Positions 41,626 to 48,500 of a DNA stretch of 64,000 nucleotides are shown piece by piece. A program made the translations under genes and the position numbers. The stretch spans positions 13,622-77,621 of the forward strand of contig JADJZR010000006.1 in the NCBI GenBank assembly GCA_016715645.1, written 5' to 3'. A model generated the notes under the pieces. That model was not told the DNA's origin. It made no database searches and saw only the letters and a program-made list of their open reading frames with translations. Every line of letters begins with the position of its first letter. The stretch's first letter is position 1. Source of the DNA: Elusimicrobiota bacterium (GTDB lineage: Bacteria; Elusimicrobiota; Elusimicrobia; FEN-1173).

Positions 41626-41929
41626 GGAGCACTCCCTTCAGATACCGGATTTGTATTTTAACGCGGGAGAGAAGATGGCGAAGCTGAGCCCGCTTTTTCT
41701 TGGCGGCGGCATAGTCGCGTTTCTTGTCGTCGGGAATCTGGCCAAGATAAAGAGATTTCACACGCCCCTTTTCACGTTTGACCAGGTACACATAGGGACG
41801 GCCAGAAATGACCCGTTTCACCAGGCACCCCACGGGCAATTGACGCAAATCTCGTTCGTACGCTGTTTTCATGCGAGAGGAACGACGGAGCTCTTCCGCT
41901 AAAACACCTTTGATGGGGCCGCGTGCCAT
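41606..41929 (-). CDS. Small basic partner of the nucleotidyltransferase-like protein
   Basis: 107-aa, Lys/Arg-rich protein (MARGPIKGVLAEELRRSSRM... LVKREKGRVKSLYLGQIPDDKKRDYAAAKKKRAQLRHLLSRVK). VYLVKREKGRVKSLYLG resembles the DUF6788-type sequence (Y.y...r.gGKv.s.yLG). First gene of the pair on the minus strand, directly behind a promoter with a 13-bp inverted repeat. Role as an antitoxin or RNA/DNA-binding partner is inference. Confidence 0.65.
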   Translation of the reverse strand: MARGPIKGVLAEELRRSSRMKTAYERDLRQLPVGCLVKRVISGRPYVYLVKREKGRVKSLYLGQIPDDKKRDYAAAKKKRAQLRHLLSRVKIQIRYLKGVLRGKEPI

Positions 41930-41935
41930 GGAGTT

Positions 41936-41964
41936 ATTTTACATAACAAAATATAAAAATACAA
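41936..41964 (-). promoter_or_regulatory. Promoter of the nucleotidyltransferase module, leaderless layout
   Basis: Minus strand: TTGTAT (41964-41959), 17 nt, TAAAAT (41941-41936), six nt, ATG 41929. Confidence 0.55.
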
Positions 41965-41980
41965 TGCTTGTTATGTAAAA
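41937..41980. promoter_or_regulatory. 13-bp perfect inverted repeat, operator of the nucleotidyltransferase module
   Basis: TTTTACATAACAA (41937-41949) and TTGTTATGTAAAA (41968-41980) with an 18-nt spacer. The arms flank the -35/-10, as expected for autoregulation of a toxin-antitoxin operon. Confidence 0.65.
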
Positions 41981-42039
41981 GATAAATCGCCTTCCCGATG
42001 CTCTACGAATGTCCGCCTTTTGCGTTCTCTTATGCCCCC

Positions 42040-42120
42040 TACAGTGGGAGCCCGAGAAATGGTTGAAGGCCGCCAGGCCGGAAACCACCGGGAGCTCTGC
42101 GACCGGCCTCCCAACAAGAT
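42040..42120 (-). repeat. Interspersed repeat R1, copy c (inverted)
   Basis: On the minus strand: GGGAGGCCGGTCGCAGAGCT, TTTCCGGCCTGGCGGCCTTC, AACCATTTCTCGGGCTCCC. It replaces the 3' end of the YhcG-like gene right after IDLV. Confidence 0.8.
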
Positions 42121-42757
42121 CAATGTGCCGGTCCTGTTCACCTAAACGAAGGTGCTTCTGTCTGGCAACGAAAGCAAAGCCATTTCCTAACTCCAGAAGA
42201 AACCGTTGGAGGTGAGTGATGATGGCTCGCTCCAGATCGGATTCGTGGAATGAGGCCGTGTCCGGCAATCCCAAAAACTCCAAGACATAAGGATTCTTGA
42301 GTTGGTCAGCGGCAGACGATACGACGACGGGGAGGGTCCGGCCCTCGGTCAGCATTTTCTCGGGTTTGCGGCTCTTGAGAATACGTTCGTATTAGAAGGA
42401 CTGGATTTGCCGTTCCAACGTTCTTTTGTCCCACCCGCCCACGACGGCCTCCCGCTCGCAAAAATCGCGGGCTTTCTGATGCTCCACCCGCATCAAGGCA
42501 CAATAATGCGACCAGGAAAGTTGCGCAGAGAAGCCCGACAGGGGTTCGTTGCGCGCCAGAATTTTCTGGGCTGAGACCGTCAATTCCGCACCCCTTGGGC
42601 GGGGAGCGCCGGAGGGGTGAGATTCCATACCCGTTGGGTATGGAATTGTGATGCGTTCACGATAGACAAGATAGAACTTTCTGAACCACTGAAGATTAAT
42701 AACTGAAAATCCCTGCCCGCACCGCTCTGTTAATCGCTGTGAGAGATTTACAAGGGA
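42113..42757 (-). pseudogene. YhcG/DUF1016 PDDEXK-nuclease-family gene, truncated at both ends
   Basis: Minus-strand frame encodes LSQRLTERCGQGFSVINLQW, FRKFYLVYRER, AQLSWSHYCALMRVEHQKAR, DFCEREAVVGGWDKRTLERQ, a TAA at 42392-42394, then LKNPYVLEFLGLPDTASFHE, SDLERAIITHLQRFLLELGN, GFAFVARQKHLRLGEQDRHI. These are the DUF1016_N and DUF1016 nuclease signatures. The catalytic tail after IDLV is lost to repeat R1; the 5' end is replaced by a REP element at 42765-42812; the middle carries a hairpin ATTCCATACCC/GGGTATGGAAT (42622-42646). Confidence 0.8.
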
Positions 42758-42764
42758 AAATCTT

Positions 42765-42812
42765 TGTTTCCCTTCCCCTCTTGGGGGAAGGTGCTCCGAA
42801 GGAGCGGATGAG
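42765..42812 (+). repeat. REP-like palindromic element
   Basis: TTCCCTTCCCCTCTTGGGGGAAGG followed by TGCTCCGAAGGAGCGGATGAGGG; same family as at 27610-27723 and 23820-23867. Confidence 0.7.
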
Positions 42813-42828
42813 GGAGCTGAGTGGTTAC

Positions 42829-43241
42829 GAAAAATGGTGACATTGGGCATAAGACTCCTCTATCTCCCCGCGGGGGGGGAGCGGGTCGTTATTTGGTATT
42901 GGACCCTTGTTCGGGCCCTGCCTTTATTGTCGTGGGCGTTGAACGCGGGGGCGGCGAGCAAAACGATTTCATCGACGGAAACGGTGGCCACGGACCTGGG
43001 CACGGCCTGGGGCGGCACGTTCACGGCCGCGAATTTGGCGGCCCAAACCGGATACGCCAACACGGGCACTAACGCCGTGGCGTCTGGGACGCTGAGCGGA
43101 TTTTCGTTTTCGTCGATTTCATCGAACGCGGGAATCGAGGGCAACACAGTGAACATCGAAGCGTCGGAGACCCACACGGGCGTGACCGGGCTGTTTCGGG
43201 CACCGTCGGCCGAACCCAAAACCGTCGGGCGGTTGTGCTGA
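42829..43241 (+). pseudogene. Truncated paralogue of the giant surface protein N-terminus
   Basis: DNA closely matches 45550-45905: same signal peptide (WTLVRALPLLSWALNAGAAS) and first domain (TVATDLGTAWGGTFTAANLA ... NTGTNAVASGTLSGFSFSSI). Homology stops near 43185 and the frame ends 43241, just before repeat R3. The upstream side starts exactly where homology to the real promoter ends, after a REP element. From 43311 to 43450 I see only a second partial R3-like GTCAAGATTTGACTCC. Confidence 0.8.
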
Positions 43242-43243
43242 TC

Positions 43244-43310
43244 ATTCCATAAGAGGGGAGCCGGAATTGGGATTGCCGAAGAATGCAAATTCAAGACTTG
43301 ACCCCACCAC
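43244..43310 (+). repeat. Interspersed repeat R3, copy a
   Basis: ATTCCATAAGAGGGGAGCCG, GAATTGGGATTGCCGAAGAA, TGCAAATTCAAGACTTGACC, CCACCAC. Copy b is at 45295-45362. TCAAGACTTGA is palindromic. A partial third end is at 43410-43433. Confidence 0.8.
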
Positions 43311-43450
43311 CCTTCGGCTTAGGCGGGCCTTTCGTCTTTGACTCTCCGTCCGCAAGAAGAACCTTGACGACGCGCGTCTGCGAGGGGGAGGATTCTCGGC
43401 TAAGAGTATAAAGTCAAGATTTGACTCCACCGCCCCCGACCATTACTTAT

Positions 43451-43493
43451 CTTTGTCACGAATATTGTGTATTATTCGTGACAAAGATATGGT
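43451..43493 (+). promoter_or_regulatory. AbiE operon promoter and 14-bp operator, leaderless layout
   Basis: Perfect inverted repeat CTTTGTCACGAATA (43451-43464) / TATTCGTGACAAAG (43473-43486). TTGTGT (43465-43470), 17 nt, TATGGT (43488-43493), six nt, ATG 43500. AbiEi proteins are known to repress by binding inverted repeats, which fits. Confidence 0.65.
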
Positions 43494-43499
43494 GAGAGA

Positions 43500-44120
43500 A
43501 TGACAAAGAACGTCGCGGAAAATACGCTTGCCCGGATTGTTCGTCTTGGCAAAGGGGCTGTCTTTACGCCAAAAGATTTTCTTGACCTTGCAAGCCATGA
43601 AACGGTGAGACAGACGCTTTGGCGCTTGGCCAAGGAAGGGAAGATTCGTCGATTGTTGCGCGGGGTGTATGAATACCCCATGTTCAGTAAAATGATGAAT
43701 GCCCCCGCCGCACCGGCCCCTGATGCGATCGCACATGCCATCGCCCACACCCATGGGTGGACGATCGTTCCAACAGGCCCAACGGCGCTGAACAGGCTGG
43801 GCCTGTCAACACAGGTCCCGGCCCACTGGCAGTATTTAAGCGATGGACCATCGAAGAATTACACATGGGCGGGGGGGACTCTCGTTCTGAAACATCGAAC
43901 AAACAAGGAAACAGCAACGCTTTCTCCAAAAACGGCGCTCTTGGTTCAAGCATTGAAATCGTTAGGAACGGATAACATCGATGCATCAACGGTGGCAACG
44001 CTCCGCTCCAAATTCAACTCAAAGGAACGGGCCCGCGCGCTCAAAGAAGCGCGCTATGTCACATCCTGGGTCTATGAGATTATTAAACAGTTGGCATTGA
44101 AGGATACCCCCCATGCGTGA
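43500..44120 (+). CDS. AbiEi-type (type IV TA) antitoxin/transcription regulator, DUF6088-like
   Basis: 206-aa protein. N-terminal winged helix (NTLARIVRLGKGAVFTPKDFLDLASHETVRQTLWRLAKEGKIRRLLRGVYEYP, about 8-61), then APDAIAHAIAHTHGWTIVPTGPTALNRLGLSTQVP and a beta-rich DUF6088 body (WAGGTLVLKHRTNKE). It pairs with the AbiEii-like gene that it overlaps by 8 bp. Acts as the antitoxin that represses the operon and counters the nucleotidyltransferase. Confidence 0.85.
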   Translation: MTKNVAENTLARIVRLGKGAVFTPKDFLDLASHETVRQTLWRLAKEGKIRRLLRGVYEYPMFSKMMNAPAAPAPDAIAHAIAHTHGWTIVPTGPTALNRLGLSTQVPAHWQYLSDGPSKNYTWAGGTLVLKHRTNKETATLSPKTALLVQALKSLGTDNIDASTVATLRSKFNSKERARALKEARYVTSWVYEIIKQLALKDTPHA

Positions 44121-44646
44121 AATTGCCCGCCACTCGCAAACGGATCGCAGGGAGTTATTCAGGGCCACCGCTCAGAAAATGCGTATACACGAGGCGATCA
44201 TCGAAAAAGATTTCTGGGTTTGCTGGACATTGGATTATCTCTTCCATGAAAGCCCCTGGAAAGACCATTTGGCTTTCAAGGGCGGAACCAGTCTCTCCAA
44301 AGCTTTTGGCGCCATTGAGATATTCTCCGAGGACATTGATCTAATCCTGGATTGGAGATCGTTAAAGTATTCACCGGACGAACCGTGGAGAAAGCGAAGC
44401 GTGACGAAACAGGATGAATTCGGAAAGGAATCAAACCGACGAACCGCCGCGTTTCTCGCTCGGGATTTTGTGCCAGTCATTCGTCTCGGTCTTGCCGAGC
44501 AGCTCGGAAATCCCGTCGATGTCGAGGCGCAAGGGCAAGAGGTCCTCATTCGTTATCCAAAAGCGTTCTCATTGGATGCCATTCAACTTCAAATTATTAA
44601 CACTCTTCCAAGAACTAATCCCTCCCCCTCTAAAAACCTTCGATAA
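44113..44646 (+). pseudogene. AbiEii/AbiGii nucleotidyltransferase toxin, 3' truncated
   Basis: N-terminal part intact: HEAIIEKDFWVCWTLDYLFH, LAFKGGTSLSKAFGAIEIFSEDIDLILDW (GG-S and EDIDL catalytic motifs, about 54-82). The frame loses similarity near residue 160 and stops at 44646 where repeat R1 copy b begins; full-length AbiEii proteins are usually well over 250 aa. The toxin probably lacks its C-terminal helical domain, leaving an orphan antitoxin. Confidence 0.75.
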
Positions 44647-44649
44647 CCC

Positions 44650-44790
44650 GAGCTCTCCTCTGGGGAGGCCCCTCACAGAGACCGGGGTGGTTTCCGGCCT
44701 AACGGCCTTCAACCATTTCTCGGGCTCCCGCGCCCGAGTCACACCAAACCCTGGGGCGGCAGAGCCGCTGATGCGAGGGAAGGGTGAAAG
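44650..44790 (+). repeat. Interspersed repeat R1, copy b
   Basis: GGTTTCCGGCCTAACGGCCT, TCAACCATTTCTCGGGCTCC, CGCCCGAGTCACACCAAAC, GGGGCGG, CGCTGATGCGAGGG. Same orientation as copy a. It cuts the AbiEii gene. Confidence 0.8.
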
Positions 44791-44861
44791 AGCTGAGCAG
44801 TTTCTCTGGTTTTCTTATGCCGCCTGCTGGAGATGGGACGGTCTATTAAGATACATATTGT

Positions 44862-44968
44862 CAGGGGGGGGGGGGGGGAGACACGCCAAGTCCGGTTCTG
44901 TAATCGCCTCCGGGTGAAAATCCCCGGAACGACTTGGCGCCTGGGGGCTGAAATATCCCCTGGGCGAC
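44862..44968 (+). ncRNA. Candidate structured element: 9-bp closing stem plus two inner hairpins
   Basis: After a short poly-G run (44862-44879), CGCCAAGTC (44884-44892) pairs perfectly with GACTTGGCG (44931-44939). Inside, CCGGG (44910-44914) pairs with CCCGG (44923-44927) around TGAAAATC. A second hairpin GGGG...CCCC (44943-44960) follows. CCGGGTGAAAATCCCCGG recalls a cobalamin-riboswitch arm, but no B12 box is present. It lies upstream of the 44994 promoter, so it is not an obvious leader of the next gene. Identity unknown. Confidence 0.3.
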
Positions 44969-44993
44969 TCGATCCTTTGCATTTAAAAAACCA

Positions 44994-45022
44994 TTGAAAT
45001 CGAAGTGTTCTTGATCTAGACT
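44994..45022 (+). promoter_or_regulatory. Promoter of the truncated NHL-type gene
   Basis: TTGAAA (44994-44999), 17 nt, TAGACT (45017-45022), eight nt, ATG 45031. The -35 TTGAAAT is shared with both giant surface genes. Confidence 0.55.
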
Positions 45023-45030
45023 GCAAGGGC

Positions 45031-45411
45031 ATGAAAAAGGACCTTCTCAGAAAAATTCTGGCCCCGTTGGGGTTGGTGGTGTTGTCGGCCGCTTTGCGGG
45101 CGGGTGACACGGCTATTGTCGACGGACAAAATGCGGAGGACGTCGTCGGTCAGACCGACGGAAACGGCGCGGGGGTGTTTACGCAGGGGGGATTTTACAA
45201 CACACAGGTTCTCAAAGGATTTGATACACCGCAAGGCGTCGCCATTGACACGACCATCCATCGCTTGTTTGTCGCCGACAACGGGGCGAATCCGATTCCC
45301 ATAGGAGGGGAGCCGGAATTGGGATCGCCGAAGAATGCAAAGTCAAGACTTGACCCCACCACACCACCACACACCCGCCCCGCCTCCGGGTCAACAACAC
45401 AGGCAACTTAA
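45031..45411 (+). pseudogene. Truncated exported NHL-type surface protein
   Basis: Signal peptide (ILAPLGLVVLSAALRAGD) then TAIVDGQNAEDVVGQTDGNG, GFDTPQGVAIDTTIHRLFVA, DNGAN, the opening of an NHL-repeat propeller (P.GVAiD....lyVADngN). After ANPIPI (45294) the frame runs through repeat R3 and a short unrelated tail to 45411. The gene is cut by the repeat. 45412-45510 holds a REP-like GGATTCCCGATAAAAACATTC. Confidence 0.75.
45295..45362 (+). repeat. Interspersed repeat R3, copy b
   Basis: ATTCCCATAGGAGGGGAGCC, GGAATTGGGATCGCCGAAGA, ATGCAAAGTCAAGACTTGAC, CCCACCAC; nearly identical to copy a at 43244-43310. Confidence 0.8.
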
Positions 45412-45512
45412 GACATTATGACTGGATTCCCGATAAAAACATTCGGGGATGACACAACGCGGCTATGGAATTTTGGGGAGGTGCCGTATCGGTTGCTTTT
45501 GAAATAAAACCC

Positions 45513-45541
45513 TTGAAATAAATGCGTTCTGGTGTTAGGTT
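45513..45541 (+). promoter_or_regulatory. Promoter of giant surface gene A, leaderless layout
   Basis: TTGAAA (45513-45518), 17 nt, TAGGTT (45536-45541), six nt (AATAGC), GTG 45548. Supports GTG 45548 as the start. Confidence 0.6.
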
Positions 45542-45547
45542 AATAGC

Positions 45548-48500
45548 GTGAAAAATGGTGACAATGGGCATAAGACTTCTCTATCTCCTCGCGGGGTGGA
45601 GCGGGTTATTATTAGGTATTGGACCCTTGTTCGGGCCCTGCCTTTATTGTTGTGGGCGGTGAACGCGGCGGCGGCGAGCAAAACGATTCCTTCGACGGCA
45701 ACGGTGGCCGCGGACCTGGGCACGGCCTGGGGCGGCACGTTCACGACGGCGAACCTGGGCACGTCGAACGACGGACGCGCCAACACGGGCACTAACGCCG
45801 TTGCGTCGGGGACGTTGAGCGGATTTTTGTTTTCGTCGATCCCATCGAACGCGGGAATCGAAGGGATCCGGCTTGACATCGAAGCGTCGGAGACCCACGG
45901 GGGCGTGGACGGTTACATGCAGGTGGCTCTATCTTCAAACAACGGGACGAACTATACGTCGGAGGTGCGCGTGCCGGCGGCGGGGGAAGTGGCGGGGTCG
46001 GACACAGTCTACAGCGCGGGGGGATCCACCGATTTGTGGGGCCGAAGTTGGACGGTGGCGGAGACGACCTCCCAGTTCAAGGTCAGAATCTGGGCCAGCG
46101 ACAGCCGGGCCGCGGACGTTCTGCAAATTGATGTGGCCTCGGTGACGGTCACGTATGACGACACGGCCCCGTCAGCCCGAACCGATTTCACCGCCGTGGC
46201 CAGCACGGCCACTTCGGGACAGGTCAATCTCACTTGGACGGCCCCCGGAGACGACGGCACTTCCGGGACACTCAGTGGAAATTACCGCATTCAATACGCC
46301 ACCTACACAGCGACGTGGAGCACCAGCACCACCCCCTCCAACGCCACCACCGTCACCGTCGCCACCGCCAGCGTAACGCCCAACGCCGCCGAATCAAAAT
46401 CGATCACCGGCTTGTCGCAACAAGCCACCTACTATTTTGTCCTGTGGAGCCAAGACAACGCGGGGTTGTGGTCTGGTATTTCAAATACCACATCAACCTT
46501 TGTGGACTTAACAGCGCCCTCATCATCCACTTTAACTGGGACCCCTGGCGCCTCGCAAGTCATCTTGAGTTGGAACTCCGCTGGAGATGACGGAAGTTCA
46601 GGTAATCTCACTGGCATCTACCGGATCCAATACGCTACCTATACCGTCACCTGGAGTAGTAGCACCACACCCACGAACACCACCACTGTGACCGTTTCGA
46701 CCACAAACGTGATTCCCGGCTCCGCTCAAACCCAGGCCATCATGGGTTTGACCATCGGGACAACATACTATTTCGTGCTTTGGTCCCGGGATGACTCGGG
46801 CAACTGGTCCGCGATTTCAAACACACCATCAGTCGTTCCCCCTTCCAGCGCAACATTGATGGAGACCGTGGGCCAACCCGGTTGGGTGGCAAGGGGAGAT
46901 ACGTCACGGATCGCGGGCATTACCCAGATTGTGTCTGATACTCAGTCGGGCGTAATCATTTCTTCCGTGGCCGTTCTGGAAACCACTGGTTACGTTGCTG
47001 ATGGAAACTTGACAAATGTGGAAGTGTGGCTCAGTTCAAACGGCTACATTGACGCCAATGCTATCCGCCTGGATGGCGTCGCAAAATCGTTCACCAACGA
47101 CGTGGCCCTCTTTAACCAAGACGTGATGATCAGTACCACCCCACTTTTCTTTATCGTCAGATGCGACATAGGTGAGTCCGCATTGGAAGGGGCGTTCGAT
47201 CTGTCCCTACAAATCCATACTGCGGCGGCCACTGGGAATAATCCTGTACAGTTCGGCTACACCACGGAGGTGGTCGCGCCACCCAGCTCCGCTCCGTCGG
47301 GCCTGACGGCCACGGCATCGGGAGATTTATTGAGGGTGAATTTAAGTTGGGGAGGACCCTCCAATGCCGACGTCTATTATGTTTATCGAGCTACGTATTC
47401 GAGTTCCATCAAAACGGACACTTTGTGGGGTGTTTCCGATATCACCACGTTTGTGGACGACTATCTCCCTCCCAACCAACTGATGCACTATGAGGTCATT
47501 GCCGCTAACCGTGCCGGTTCATCGTCCGCGAGTAGCGTGGCCTCGGCAACATCCGTTGACATTCCTCTGTTGGCGAAATCAAATATATTTCTAGGGGCGG
47601 GGACCCCTGTGAATTTTAAGGGGGGAAACCTCCCGCAACGAGAAGTCCTCAATTTCCCCAATGCCTTTTTAGATCAAGCGGAAAATATTTATGTTTCAGA
47701 CACAGATAATCACATCATTCGATTTATCCCAAATACAAGTGGGACTTATTATGCCCAGTCCATGGTTGCCAATAATATTTACACCATCGCGGGAAATGGC
47801 TCAGCGGGGTCAAGTGGTGACGGGGGGCCAGCCCTTTCCGGTCAAATTTATTCTCCAGAGGGCCTCTGTATCGACATGAGCGGGAACCTATATATGGCAG
47901 AACGGGATGCGCATCGAATTCGCTTTATCCCGAAAACAACAGGCACCTATTTTGGCCAGTCCATGACCGCCAACTCTATCTACACCATTGCGGGCAATGG
48001 CACGGCCGGATACCTCGCTGACGGTGTCGCCGCATCCTCCACACAAATCAACTCTCCTCGCGGGGTGAGCGTGGATGCAACTGGAAACGTCTACATTGCA
48101 GATCGGTATAACAACGTCATCCGATTTGTCCCCAAAGACTCCGGGATCTATTTCGGCCAGTCCATGATTGCCAATTATATCTACACAATTGCGGGAAACC
48201 GCGTCGGTTCCTATGGAGGGGATGGCGGGGCGGCCACCGCCGCACAACTAAATCGTCCCCGCAGTGTGACTTTGGATCATGGCGGAAACCTCCTCATTGC
48301 CGATCCGTTAAACAATCGAATTCGATTCGTGGCGAAAAAGCCCGGGACCTATTTCGGTCAATCCATGATTGCGAATTGCATTTATACGATTGCCGGAAAC
48401 GGTACCGCGGCTTTTGGAGGCGACGGCGGGCCAGCCACCTCCGCACAAATTTCCGGGGCGTCCTTCGCGGCGTTGGATGCTGATGGAAATGTTTATATTT

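Noticed and set aside
44905..44930. Cobalamin riboswitch
   Set aside because: CCGGGTGAAAATCCCCGG resembles one arm, but there is no B12 box, and a promoter lies between the element and the next gene.
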